From the NCBI RefSeq assembly GCF_004028635.1, contig NZ_RQJW01000004.1, positions 668,682 through 732,681 on the forward strand: a stretch of DNA of 64,000 nucleotides, in the 5' to 3' direction. The position numbers and the translations under genes are program-made. The notes under the pieces were generated by a model. That model made no database searches. It saw only the letters and a program-made list of their open reading frames with translations, and was not told where the DNA came from. Below are positions 51,681 through 60,536 of this stretch, piece by piece. Every line of letters starts with the position of its first letter. Positions within the stretch are counted from its first letter, which is position 1. The DNA is from Streptomyces cyaneus (lineage in GTDB: Bacteria; Actinomycetota; Actinomycetes; Streptomycetales; Streptomycetaceae).

Positions 51681-53198
51681 ATGGACGCAGACACCAGGTA
51701 CGAAGCGGTCCGCAGCAGGGACGCCCGGTTCGACGGCGAGTTCTTCTTCGCCGTCGAAACCACCGGCATCTACTGCCGCCCCAGCTGCCCGGCCGTCACG
51801 CCGAAGCGGCGCAACGTGCGGTTCTTCGCGACGGCCGCCGCCGCGCAGGGCTCGGGCTTCCGGGCCTGCCGGCGGTGCCGGCCGGACGCCGTGCCGGGGT
51901 CCGCCGAGTGGAACGTACGGGCCGATGTCGTCGGGCGGGCCATGCGGCTCATCGGCGACGGCATCGTCGACCGGGAGGGCGTCGCCGGGCTCGCCACGCG
52001 GCTGGGATACAGCGCGCGGCAGGTCCAGCGGCAGCTCACCGCCGAGCTCGGCGCCGGGCCGGTCGCGCTGGCCCGGGCCCAGCGGGCGCACACCGCGCGG
52101 GTGCTTCTGCAGACCACCGAGCTGCCGATCACCGAGATCGCGTTCGCGTCCGGGTTCGCCAGCGTGCGGCAGTTCAACGACACGATGCGGGAGGTGTACG
52201 CGTCCACGCCGAGCGAGCTGCGGGCCGCCGCCGCGCCGAGGGGCGGCCGTGGCACCCGGCGTGCGGGCACCCCGTCGGCCGGGATACCGCTGCGGCTCGC
52301 CTACCGCGGGCCGTACCAGGCCGGCCTAGTCTTCGACCTGCTGGAGCGCGAGGCCGTGCCCGGCGTCGAGGATCTCGGCGGGCCGGCCGGGCGGCGGACG
52401 TACCGGCGCACCCTCCGGCTGCCGCACGGCACCGCCATCGTGGCGGTGGAGGAGCGGCCGGGCGGCACCGGGCGGCAGACATCCGCGGCCCGGCGTGGAG
52501 TGCCGACGCTTGCGGTGGTGCCGACGCCGACGTCGGCAGTGGCCGCGGACCGGGGGGCGGCGTCCCCGGCGGCGTCATCCCGGGCCGCCCCCGCCTCCGC
52601 CACCCACCCCGGCGGCTGGCTCGACGCCCGCCTCCACCTCACCGATCCGCGCGACCTGACCACCGCCGTGCAACGGCTGCGGCGCCTGTTCGACCTCGAC
52701 GCCGATCCGTACGCCGTCGACGAGCGGCTCGGCGCCGACCCCCGCCTCGCCCCGCTGGTCGCCGCCCGGCCGGGGCTGCGGTCCCCCGGTGCCGCCGATG
52801 CGGAGGAGCTGGCGGTGCGGGCACTCGTCGGGCCGGTGGAGGCCGAACGGCTGGTCCGGCGGTACGGCAAGGCGCTCGACGCGCCCTGCGGCAGCCTCAC
52901 CCACCTGTTCCCCGAGGCGGCCGTACTCGCCGAGGCCGAGCCCGACGGCCCCCTCGGCGCGCTCACCGCCGCCCTCGCCGACGGTGCCGTACGGCTGGAC
53001 CCGGGCGCCGACCGGGACGAGGCGCACGAAGCGCTGCTCGGCCTGCCCGGTCTGGACGCCCGTACCGTCGCCGTCATCCGCACCCGCGCTCTCGGCGACC
53101 CGGACGTCGCCCCGCCCGGCGTCGACGCCCCCGACAGCTGGCGCCCCTGGCGCTCTTACGCCTCGCAACACCTGCGTGCAGCAGGAGAGTCGGAGTAA
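51681..53198 (+). CDS. Ada-type methylphosphotriester regulator fused to AlkA-like domain
   Basis: A 505-residue fusion; ATG 51681 follows GGAGGG. The N-domain (residues 1-80) has the four zinc cysteines of AdaA (GIYCRPSC and ACRRCRPD), one of which accepts methyl from DNA phosphotriesters. Next is an AraC-type DNA-binding domain (LATRLGYSARQVQRQL; FASVRQFNDTMREVYASTPSEL). Residues about 200-505 are an AlkA-like glycosylase (AlkA N-terminal sandwich RLAYRGPYQ onward, HhH part LLGLPGLDARTVAVIRTRALGDPD, DSWRPWRSYA). The region usually containing the catalytic Asp looks shortened (see findings). It lies 2 nt upstream of the ogt gene and is coupled with it. Confidence 0.9.
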   Translation: MDADTRYEAVRSRDARFDGEFFFAVETTGIYCRPSCPAVTPKRRNVRFFATAAAAQGSGFRACRRCRPDAVPGSAEWNVRADVVGRAMRLIGDGIVDREGVAGLATRLGYSARQVQRQLTAELGAGPVALARAQRAHTARVLLQTTELPITEIAFASGFASVRQFNDTMREVYASTPSELRAAAAPRGGRGTRRAGTPSAGIPLRLAYRGPYQAGLVFDLLEREAVPGVEDLGGPAGRRTYRRTLRLPHGTAIVAVEERPGGTGRQTSAARRGVPTLAVVPTPTSAVAADRGAASPAASSRAAPASATHPGGWLDARLHLTDPRDLTTAVQRLRRLFDLDADPYAVDERLGADPRLAPLVAARPGLRSPGAADAEELAVRALVGPVEAERLVRRYGKALDAPCGSLTHLFPEAAVLAEAEPDGPLGALTAALADGAVRLDPGADRDEAHEALLGLPGLDARTVAVIRTRALGDPDVAPPGVDAPDSWRPWRSYASQHLRAAGESE

Positions 53199-53200
53199 CC

Positions 53201-53710
53201 ATGACCACCATGACCACCATGACCACCCTGACCCACTGGACCGAGCTCGACAGCCCGCTCGGCCCTCTCCTCCTCACCGCCGACCCGACCACCGCAGCCC
53301 TGACCTCCCTCTCCGTGCCCGGCCAGAAGGGCGGCCGTACCGTCCAGGAGGGCTGGCGGCGCGACCCCGCGCTCTTCCGTGCGGCCGAGGAACAGCTCGC
53401 CGCGTACTTCGCGGGTGAACTCAAGGAGTTCCAGCTGGAGTTGAGCACAGCCGGCAGCGAGTTCCGGGAGAAGGTCTGGGCGGCCCTCGACGATGTTCCC
53501 TACGGGGCTACGACGACGTACGGCGAGATCGCCGCGCGGATCGGCGCCTCCCGGGCCGCCGTGCGGGCCGTCGGCGGTGCGATCGGCGCCAATCCGTTGC
53601 TGGTCGTCCGCCCGTGCCACCGTGTGATCGGGGCCGACGGGTCGCTGACCGGGTACGCGGGCGGCCTCGACCGCAAGGTACGGCTGCTCACGCTGGAGGG
53701 CAGGCTCTAG
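53201..53710 (+). CDS. ogt: Methylated-DNA-protein-cysteine methyltransferase
   Basis: A 169-residue suicide repair protein that removes alkyl groups from O6-guanine. The active site is VVRPCHRVIGADGSLTGYAGGL, with the acceptor Cys in PCHR; the DNA-binding HTH is TTYGEIAARIGASRAAVRAVGGA and the Asn hinge in GANP. ATG 53201 begins a triple ATGACCACC repeat (MTTMTTMTT), so three start codons in frame are available; GGAG precedes the first by 5 nt. Part of an operon with the Ada-AlkA fusion. Confidence 0.95.
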   Translation: MTTMTTMTTLTHWTELDSPLGPLLLTADPTTAALTSLSVPGQKGGRTVQEGWRRDPALFRAAEEQLAAYFAGELKEFQLELSTAGSEFREKVWAALDDVPYGATTTYGEIAARIGASRAAVRAVGGAIGANPLLVVRPCHRVIGADGSLTGYAGGLDRKVRLLTLEGRL

Positions 53711-53718
53711 CGGTCCAG

Positions 53719-54201
53719 TCAGCCCCAGATCACCGCACCCACCCACGCCGCCGCGATCAGCTGGCACGTGAACAGCTCCGCCAGCACGCTCGACCCGCCC
53801 GACCGCATCGCCGTCCGCAGCGCGGCCCTCGCCTCACCGTGGCGGCCGAGCCTGAGCCGTGCCTCGAGGTAGACGCCGGCCATGAAGCCGGGGATCGAAC
53901 CGAGCACGGGGATCAGGAAGAAGCCAAGGAACGAGCCCGCGCCGGCGTACACGGTCATGCGAGGGCTCGCCCAGTTCGGGCGCAGTCGGCGGGGCGGCAG
54001 TGCCCAGCGCGCCACCTGGGACAGGAACAGCGCGACGGTGGCCCCGACGAGCACCCACCACGCGACCGGCTGGGGGTCCTTCAGCGCCCACCACATGACC
54101 GCGGCCCACACCAGCCAGGACCCCGGCACCCCGGGCACCAGCACTCCGCAGAGGCCGAGCAGGAGGACCAGGCCGACCAGCACTAGGTCCCACACTCCCA
54201 T
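53719..54201 (-). CDS. DUF456 family membrane protein
   Basis: A 160-residue membrane protein with about four to five TM helices (DLVLVGLVLLLGLCGVLVPGVPGSWLVW, WWVLVGATVALFLSQV, FLGFFLIPVLGSIPGFMAGVYLEA). The Gly-rich PVLGSIPGF is the DUF456 signature. The function is not known. It converges with ogt 8 nt away. Confidence 0.88.
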   Translation of the reverse strand: MGVWDLVLVGLVLLLGLCGVLVPGVPGSWLVWAAVMWWALKDPQPVAWWVLVGATVALFLSQVARWALPPRRLRPNWASPRMTVYAGAGSFLGFFLIPVLGSIPGFMAGVYLEARLRLGRHGEARAALRTAMRSGGSSVLAELFTCQLIAAAWVGAVIWG

Positions 54202-54292
54202 CTCACCAGAGTGCCGGAGCTTGCGAGAACGCGCAGATCAGCCTTGCCGCAGGGGGTGCGCCAAGGTCACCGCTGCCGCTCCCGCGGCCCCG

Positions 54293-55282
54293 TCACCCCT
54301 GCCGCTCCCGCGCCACCCACCCCCGCTCATACGCGTGCCACCCCAGCTGCAGCCGTGTCGTCACCCCGGTCAGCTCCATCAGCCGCTTCACCCTGCGCTG
54401 TACGGTCCGCAGCCCCAGGTCCAGCTGCTTGGCCACGCTCGCGTCGGTCAGGCCGGCCAGCAGCAGGGACAGCACCTCCAGGTCGGTGTCGTCGGGCCCG
54501 TCCGGCTGCTGCTCGGTGACACCGGACGTGCCGAGGCGTACCGGCAGCGCCTCCCGCCACACCGACTCGAACAGCCCGGAGAGCAGCTCCAGGAGCCCGC
54601 TCGCGTGGACGACCAGGGCGGCCGGCTCCGAGGTGTGCGAGGTGAGCGGTACCAGGGCCAGGGTCCGGTCGGCGATCACCAGCTTGGTCGGAACCCGGTC
54701 CACGACCCGCACCTGCTCCTCGCGGCCGAGGGCGGCGGACAGCTCGGTGATGCCGTCCGGCTGGTCGAGGACCGAGCGCTCCAGGACCACCCGGTAGTGG
54801 ACGCCCCGGTCGGCGGCCTGCTCCTCCGCGTCGTTCTCCATGCCGGTGACGGCGACCGGGTTGCCGGTGACCAGCGCGCACACCTCCTTGCTCGCCCCGA
54901 GCTGGAGCTGCAGAAAGCGCTGCGAGACCGCGGCCGCGCCGATCACCACCTCGACGAGGTCGTGCACGGCGGGCTCCGCGACCCCCGCCCGGTACTCCTC
55001 GGCGAGCATCGCGGCCGCCAGTTCCGCCTTCTCCAGCTCGTGCCGCTGCTGGGTGAGCAGCGCGCCCAGCGCCACCCCGGGCGGCGCGGCGACCCAGCGG
55101 CCGGGCCGGGCCGAGGACTGCGCCGCGAGCCCGTGCCGCTCCAGGCGACGCAGGGCGCGCTCGGTGTCGTATTCGCCGAGTGTCAGCCGCCGCGCGAGAT
55201 CCGGTACGTCGGCGGCGCCCACGGACACCAGGGCCCGGTACGCCGACTCATGCGTCTCGTCGAGACCAATCACTCCCAGCAT
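54293..55282 (-). CDS. LuxR-type helix-turn-helix regulator with TrmB-like N-domain
   Basis: A 329-residue protein; ATG 55282 (MLGVIGLDETHESAYRAL) has GGAGGGG upstream. N-terminal winged helix (ESAYRALVSVGAADVPDLARRLTLGEYDTERALRRLERHGL) as in TrmB/PadR-like sensors, a middle phospholipase-D-like or ligand-binding region (TKLVIADRTLALVPLTSH), and a C-terminal LuxR HTH (DLEVLSLLLAGLTDASVAKQLDLGLRTVQRRVKRLMELTG). This architecture is frequent in Streptomyces, often near specialised metabolism. The target is unknown. Confidence 0.88.
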   Translation of the reverse strand: MLGVIGLDETHESAYRALVSVGAADVPDLARRLTLGEYDTERALRRLERHGLAAQSSARPGRWVAAPPGVALGALLTQQRHELEKAELAAAMLAEEYRAGVAEPAVHDLVEVVIGAAAVSQRFLQLQLGASKEVCALVTGNPVAVTGMENDAEEQAADRGVHYRVVLERSVLDQPDGITELSAALGREEQVRVVDRVPTKLVIADRTLALVPLTSHTSEPAALVVHASGLLELLSGLFESVWREALPVRLGTSGVTEQQPDGPDDTDLEVLSLLLAGLTDASVAKQLDLGLRTVQRRVKRLMELTGVTTRLQLGWHAYERGWVARERQG

Positions 55283-55565
55283 CGGGCCGCGCCCCTCCAC
55301 AAAAGAACACCGGTGTTCGGTCCGTGGCGGAAAACGGCCACGGCGTGAAACCGCCTCGGCACATCATCGCCGCACCACCTGTCACTCTGCCAACGTGTCG
55401 CCACGGCAGCATCAACGGCCGCCCGCTTTGAGAAGAAGGAAATCTTGGGAAGAGCGATACCGCAGGGCATACCTCGGCCGTTCCCGCGGTACACGTTGCC
55501 GCATGACGGACTGAAGGCGCTCGACCCGTCCTGACCGACGCGGACGACGCCTCGGTCGCTCGGCA

Positions 55566-55609
55566 GTCGCCGGGCGGTTCTCCCGTGGGGGGTGGGACCG
55601 CCCGGCGAC
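55566..55609. promoter_or_regulatory. Perfect 13-bp hairpin in a 468-nt intergenic region
   Basis: GTCGCCGGGCGGT (55566-55578) is exactly complementary to ACCGCCCGGCGAC (55597-55609) with an 18-nt loop in which TCCC and GGGA can also pair. It lies 142 nt upstream of the PP2C-like gene, with no T tract. A terminator for upstream transcripts or a 5' leader structure are both possible. The rest of 55283-55750 shows no clear gene. Confidence 0.55.
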
Positions 55610-55750
55610 ATGTTTCGCCTCTTGTGGCGCCCGATGTATCGCAAGACTGTTCAACACCTCACCCGACAACGCCTTTTCGAGTCGCTTCACCGGGTCGGAT
55701 TTTCCGGATGCCCCGTTTTCATCAGGCCCGTGCGGTGGACAATTGGGGGC

Positions 55751-57073
55751 ATGAGCCAGCAGGGGGGAAGGCCCACCGGTCACGAGGACGACTGGTGGGG
55801 GCAGCTGTACGGTGACGCCACCGAGGACACGGGCCCGACAGCGGCGCCCGACTCACTGGACGACCGGTTCGCCTCGGCATCGGGGGCGGTGGCGTCGGGA
55901 GCGGTGGCGTCCGGGGCGGGTGCCACGGTTGTGCCGCCGAGGGCGGGCACGCCCGTCACGGATGCCGCGCCGGCGCCGTCGACCTTCCCGGCGGGCTTGC
56001 CGAAGCCGCCGGGATTCACCGTGGAGGCGCCCGACGAGCAAGCGACCCCGGCGAGTGACGACGAGCCCCGGACGGCGACCCACGTAGACCTCCCCACCCT
56101 CCCCCCGGATCCCCTCGACTACGTGGGCAACGGCCCTCCGACCTACGCCCCCGAACCCACCGCCCTCCCACCCGCGGACCCCGACGACCTCGACGACCTG
56201 GTCGCCGACACCGTCCTGGACGGCGCGCACTACGGCGCCTGCACCCTGCGAGCCGTCTCCCTGCGCGGAGACTCCGCCCGCTACCGGGGTGAACCGCGCC
56301 GCGACTCCCTCCTCACCGCCCGCTTCGGCACCGGCGAGCACGCCCTGGTCCTCGTGGCGATGGCGACCGGCGCCCGGGCCACCCCCAATGCCCACCGCGC
56401 TGCCACCGAGGCCTGTCACTGGATCGGCCGGGCCGTCGGCCGCAGTCACCCGAAGCTCGCCGAGGACATCAGGGCCGCCCGGCGCGGCGACCTGAAGTCC
56501 GGCCTGCACCGCCTCACCGACCGCAGCCTCGGCAAACTCCGTGCCAGCGCCGCCGAACAGGGCATCGAACCGGAGGAGTACGCGGCGACCCTGCGCTGCC
56601 TGCTCCTCCCCGCCGACCCCGAGTGCCGTACGCGCGTCTTCTTCGGTGTCGGCGGCGGCGGACTCTTCCGGCTGCGGGACGGTGAATGGCAGGACATCGA
56701 GCCCCGCGTCACCGACGTCACCGGCGAACCCGTCGTCGGCTTCGGCTCGTTGCCGGCCGAGACACCCGAGGGCGACCGCCTCACCATGGACCTCGGCATC
56801 ACCACACCCCCGACCCCCTACGACCCGGCCCCCGAGCCGCCCCGCGAACCCTTCCGCTTCCGCGCCTCGGTCGCCCGGCCCGGCGACACGCTCCTGATGT
56901 GCACCGGCGGCCTCGCCGACCCCCTGCGCGGCGAACCCGAACTCGCCGCCCACCTCATCGCACGCTGGTCCGGCCCCGAGCCGCCCGGCCTCGCCGCCTT
57001 CCTCGCCGACACCCAGGTCCGGGTCAAGGGCTACGCCGACGACCGTACGGCCGCCGGAGTGTGGGAGGCGTAG
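55751..57073 (+). CDS. PP2C-like protein with degenerate catalytic motifs
   Basis: A 440-residue cytoplasmic protein. ATG 55751 follows GGGGG. The N-terminal about 150 residues are acidic and Pro/Ala-rich and contain repeated ASGAVASGAVASGAG. The C-terminal 270 residues follow the PP2C beta-sandwich order: ACTLRAVSLRGDSARYRGEPRRDSLLTARFG, ALVLVAMATGA, VFFGVGGGGLFRLRDGEW, and DTLLMCTGGLADPL. The metal-binding DGHGG is replaced by VAMATGA, so phosphatase activity is doubtful. Likely a scaffold or regulator in Ser/Thr signalling. Confidence 0.8.
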   Translation: MSQQGGRPTGHEDDWWGQLYGDATEDTGPTAAPDSLDDRFASASGAVASGAVASGAGATVVPPRAGTPVTDAAPAPSTFPAGLPKPPGFTVEAPDEQATPASDDEPRTATHVDLPTLPPDPLDYVGNGPPTYAPEPTALPPADPDDLDDLVADTVLDGAHYGACTLRAVSLRGDSARYRGEPRRDSLLTARFGTGEHALVLVAMATGARATPNAHRAATEACHWIGRAVGRSHPKLAEDIRAARRGDLKSGLHRLTDRSLGKLRASAAEQGIEPEEYAATLRCLLLPADPECRTRVFFGVGGGGLFRLRDGEWQDIEPRVTDVTGEPVVGFGSLPAETPEGDRLTMDLGITTPPTPYDPAPEPPREPFRFRASVARPGDTLLMCTGGLADPLRGEPELAAHLIARWSGPEPPGLAAFLADTQVRVKGYADDRTAAGVWEA

Positions 57074-57094
57074 CTCCGCCGTCGGAGGTGCGGC

Positions 57095-58408
57095 TCAGCT
57101 GTACGGCACCCACTTGCGGGCCGAGGTGTCGTACCCGTAGCTCGGCAGTCCCTCGATGCTCGTCGTGCGGAACGGGCGGCCGTGGTCGTCGATGCGGACC
57201 GTGCCGGTGCGGCCCTGGGAGGACCAGTCCAGTTCGAGGTACCAACTGCAGTCGCAGCTCTCCGTCTGGGCGTCGACCAGCAGCACCTCCGGGTCCTCGG
57301 CGGAGACGCGGTAGGGCAGCTTCATCGCCGGGATCGGGGTGCCCGTGTCGTTGCCGTCGACCGGGCGGGCGATGGGCCGGTCCTTGTCCAGGTCCACGTC
57401 GAAGTAGCGGGGCGTCAGCGCTCCGCCACACCCGTTGTCCATGGCGTACGAGGTGCCCTCGACGGGTGCCGAGCGGCCGACCACGCGCACGCGGAGCGCG
57501 TCCAGGACGACGGCCGTCGACGTCCGCCCCTGTACGGAGATCTCCACCATGGTCTGTCCCCCGTGCACGGCGTTCTGCGTCGCCGCCCAGGTCCCGGCGT
57601 CCTGCGGGACCGGAGGCGGGGGCACCTGCTCCGGGGACTTGGCGATGACGTAGTCGTGGCCGCAGCCGGCCTGCCAGACATGGGAGTTGGCGCTCCAGGT
57701 GAGCGGGAGGCCGACCGGCGGCTGCTTCTGTCCGGCTTTCTCGGAGGGCTTGGCGGCGGATTCGGTGGGCTCGGCGGAGGACTTCTTCGACGCCTTTGCC
57801 GAGGGTGATGCGGCCGTGGGGGTGGGGCTCGTCGACTTGGTCGACTTCGGGCGCCCGGTGCCCGCGTCGGTCGTACGGGTCGGATCGGCGCCCTGGACGG
57901 AGTCGCTCGCCCGCGGGCGGTCGTCGTCCGGCAGTGCGGACAGGCTGCCCAGCGTGGCGAGGAGCGCTGTCGCCACGGCCGCGGAGACCAGGAGCCGTCG
58001 GCGGCGGTACCAGGGGCGGGGGCGGTGGGGCGGCTTACCCGGTGCCGGCGCTTCGGGCGCCCCCGACGGGGAGTCGGGGGAGTTGGCCGGGGAACCGTCT
58101 GCAGAGGAGAGGGCGCTGTCCGCCGCCGGGGGACTCGCCGTCCGAGCCCGCTGCCGCGCCGCCACCGCCAGGATCCACAGCCGGTGCAGCTCCAGCCGCT
58201 CCTCCGGTGTCGCCTCGCACAGCGCGGCGAAGCGTTCCACGGGCGCGAAGTCGAGGGGCACCGCGTCACCGGCGCAGTAGCGGTGCAGCGTGGAGGTGTT
58301 CATGGTCAGACGGCGGGCCAGCTGACCGTAGCTGCGGTCGGTGCGGTCCTTCAGGCGTCTGAGTAACGCCGCGAACTCCTGGACGTCGTCGTCCTGTACT
58401 TCCGACAC
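57095..58408 (-). CDS. Membrane-spanning XRE-type HTH protein with extracytoplasmic domain
   Basis: A 437-residue protein from GTG 58408, with GGGGGAA upstream. Residues 10-62 are an XRE-like helix-turn-helix (FAALLRRLKDRTDRSYGQLARRLTMNTSTLHRYCAG), then a Pro-rich stretch, an Arg cluster and one TM helix (LLVSAAVATALLATLGSL, about 137-154). A Ser/Thr/Pro/Lys linker leads to a C-terminal beta domain of about 200 residues with paired cysteines (WQAGCGHDYVIAKSPEQV, DNGCGG, SCDCSWYLELDW). The domain should face outward while the HTH stays inside. It converges with the PP2C-like gene. The target is unknown. Confidence 0.85.
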   Translation of the reverse strand: MSEVQDDDVQEFAALLRRLKDRTDRSYGQLARRLTMNTSTLHRYCAGDAVPLDFAPVERFAALCEATPEERLELHRLWILAVAARQRARTASPPAADSALSSADGSPANSPDSPSGAPEAPAPGKPPHRPRPWYRRRRLLVSAAVATALLATLGSLSALPDDDRPRASDSVQGADPTRTTDAGTGRPKSTKSTSPTPTAASPSAKASKKSSAEPTESAAKPSEKAGQKQPPVGLPLTWSANSHVWQAGCGHDYVIAKSPEQVPPPPVPQDAGTWAATQNAVHGGQTMVEISVQGRTSTAVVLDALRVRVVGRSAPVEGTSYAMDNGCGGALTPRYFDVDLDKDRPIARPVDGNDTGTPIPAMKLPYRVSAEDPEVLLVDAQTESCDCSWYLELDWSSQGRTGTVRIDDHGRPFRTTSIEGLPSYGYDTSARKWVPYS

Positions 58409-58663
58409 TGTTCCCCCGCGTCCTCCCCGTCCCGGGACGGCATCCCAGGCACTCCATATATCTGCACGTCAGAAGGGCTGGGATGGTTCCACCGTCGCCG
58501 ATCGGGCGTTGACGGTTGCGCTCACCGACTGTGACGGCTGATGCTCTTGGTGTCGCACCGACCGAGCCGACAGGGCCGGCCTCGGGGCCGGACGGACCAT
58601 CCGGCGTCGGTGACGACCCACTTCTGATCGTTCACGCACTCATCTCATTCACGGGGGACAACC

Positions 58664-59281
58664 ATGCCCAAGCGCACTCGAGCCGGCGTGCTCGCCGCAC
58701 TCGCCGTCGCGGGCCTCGCCGCAGGCGCCGCACTCAACGCCGCACCGGCCGGCGCCGCCACGAAGACGCCCGCACCGAAGTTCCTGTCCGCGTCCCAACT
58801 CCCGCCGCACCCCTCCTCCGCCTGGACCGCCGACAAGGTCACCGACGGCGTCCCGGAGGAGATGCAGTACTGCTTCGGCGACGCGCTGCTCGCCTACGAC
58901 TCCCGCTACCGCACCTTCCGCACCGAGCTCGAGACCAGTGCCCAGCAGCTCAACGTCGTCGTCGGCGACAACGCCAAGGCCAAGGCCCTCGCCACCCGCC
59001 TCAACAAGGAGATCCGGTCCTGCGCCCTGCGCAGCGACGCCGACCCGGAGATCGAGGCCGAGTACCGCAGCTACGGCAGCCTGCCCGTCGAGGAGGGCGC
59101 CCGCGTCCACGGCGTGCACACCCGCGCCTCGTGGGGAGCGATGGACATCCACCTCCTCTCCGTCGGCCGGGACGGCGGCACCGTCACCGTCGTGCAGTGG
59201 GGGCAGATGGGCGACTTCACGAGCGCGCCGGTGAAGGCCTTCAAGAAGACGACCACGACGGCGGTCAACAAGCTCTACTGA
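58664..59281 (+). CDS. Secreted protein of unknown function
   Basis: A 205-residue protein with a Sec signal peptide (GVLAALAVAGLAAGAALNAAPAGAAT) and ATG 58664 preceded by GGGGGA. The mature domain has two cysteines (MQYCFGDALL, IRSCALR) and alternating beta and alpha (LNVVVGDNAKAKALATRLNKEI, MDIHLLSVGRDGGTVTVVQWGQMG), resembling PknH/PASTA-type extracellular sensor folds. It is divergent from the XRE-type membrane regulator, so it might be a ligand or product of that system. Confidence 0.8.
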   Translation: MPKRTRAGVLAALAVAGLAAGAALNAAPAGAATKTPAPKFLSASQLPPHPSSAWTADKVTDGVPEEMQYCFGDALLAYDSRYRTFRTELETSAQQLNVVVGDNAKAKALATRLNKEIRSCALRSDADPEIEAEYRSYGSLPVEEGARVHGVHTRASWGAMDIHLLSVGRDGGTVTVVQWGQMGDFTSAPVKAFKKTTTTAVNKLY

Positions 59282-59316
59282 CCGACGCACGACCGCACCA
59301 CCGCACCACCACAACA

Positions 59317-59359
59317 GCGGGGCCGCCCTCCCGGACGGGGGTCGGGCGGGCGGCCCCGC
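59317..59359 (+). terminator. 12-bp GC hairpin after the secreted-protein gene
   Basis: GCGGGGCCGCCC (59317-59328) pairs exactly with GGGCGGCCCCGC (59348-59359) around a 19-nt loop, 35 nt after the stop. The rest of 59360-59899 shows no gene I can support on either strand. Confidence 0.7.
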
Positions 59360-59899
59360 ACCCGTACAGGCACAGCCGCGGCACAAGGGCGTCGAGGGCG
59401 GTTGAGGCAGTGAATTCCGGCCAGTTTCGCCGGGTGCGGGCATCGGCTCCGGCGCGTCCTCGGCGTCGAGCCCCGACAGCCCTGCGTCCGCGCCGGGTAC
59501 GGCCGGATCCGCAGGGGGCGATCGGTAGTTGGGCCGATCCCCTGCGGTCCGGACGCGCCCGGGGGAGTCGGCACCGATCCGTGCGGGACTGCCCTGGTCG
59601 GCCGCCCCTCCAGGAGCGGATCGAACCGCCACGCCTCCTCTCGCCGGAAGCCCGCCCTCGGCCTGGAAGCCGGCTCCGCCGCCGGTGGCCGACACGGTTC
59701 GGTCCGCGCGCACAGTGACGTTCGGGCGGCCGGTGGGTGACGTTCCGGGTTTCATCCACCGGCACGGGCAGCCGTGACCGTGGCCGAACACCCAGTCGTC
59801 GACGATTCGACATGACTGCCGCAGGTCCCCCTGGGAAATGGTTCCCGTGAACGTGTTCGAGCCAGGAGGGGAACCGACATCGGCACGCGGGCGGGGGTC

Positions 59900-60382
59900 A
59901 TGAAGAGGCAGGCACGAGGAGGCGGTCCCATAGCGGTAGGGGCCTCCTCGGCGGAGGCAGTCAAGGACAGGGCGGCGAGCGCCGGGGAACACGCGCAGAC
60001 GCCTCAGCTCAGGCGCAGACTCGGGAGGGCGGACCTGCGGGCCGTACCGGAAGCACGCAGGGCGCTGCGCGAGCTGTTACGGCACTGGGGCAGGCCCGGA
60101 CGATCGGACATAGCCGAACTCCTCACCAGCGAGCTCGTCACCAACGCGCTCGTCCACACCGACCGTGAAGCGGTCCTGACGGCAACCGTCGGACCGGGCG
60201 GACTCAGAGTGGAGGTGCGGGACTTCGTGGCCCGCAGACCCAGACTGCGCGTACCGAACGCCGACGGCGGTACGAACGGCAGAGGCCTGATCCTGGTCCA
60301 GTCCCTCGCGGACGCCTGGGGTGTGCGGTCACATGGCGTGGGGAAGGCGGTGTGGTTCGAACTCGACGCGGGCGCCGTATGA
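59900..60382 (+). CDS. RsbW-like anti-sigma-type ATP-binding protein
   Basis: A 160-residue HATPase_c protein. N-box ELLTSELVTNALVHT (Mg and ATP), the glycine-rich G1-like VEVRDFVARRPRLR, and G2 NGRGLILVQSLADAWGVR. These stand-alone ATPases are abundant in Streptomyces and bind or phosphorylate anti-anti-sigma partners; none is encoded next to it. The upstream ribosome site AGGAGGGG lies far from ATG 59900, so the start is uncertain. Confidence 0.85.
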   Translation: MKRQARGGGPIAVGASSAEAVKDRAASAGEHAQTPQLRRRLGRADLRAVPEARRALRELLRHWGRPGRSDIAELLTSELVTNALVHTDREAVLTATVGPGGLRVEVRDFVARRPRLRVPNADGGTNGRGLILVQSLADAWGVRSHGVGKAVWFELDAGAV

Positions 60383-60484
60383 CCACGGGCCCGGGGCGAG
60401 GTACGACAACGGGGAGGGGCGGGAACCGCGGAACGGGCGCTCCACAACCATGAGCTTGCGCTCCAGGGCGGCCGACACGGGGGT

Positions 60485-60514
60485 GGGGCGCGACCCGAGC
60501 TCGGGTCGCGCCCC
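60485..60514. terminator. 30-nt perfect palindrome between convergent genes
   Basis: GGGGCGCGACCCGAG (60485-60499) is followed directly by its reverse complement (60500-60514). It lies between the stops of the RsbW-like gene and the DUF2637 gene and would fold into a cruciform-type hairpin acting on both transcripts. Confidence 0.8.
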
Positions 60515-60536
60515 TCCCCGTCGATGAGAGGCGTTC

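Noticed and set aside
58649..59992. Minus-strand frame covering the gene-poor 59.3-59.9 kb
   Set aside because: Half of it is antisense to the secreted-protein gene and the rest is Pro/Gly/Ala/Arg low complexity without a ribosome site; not supported as a gene.
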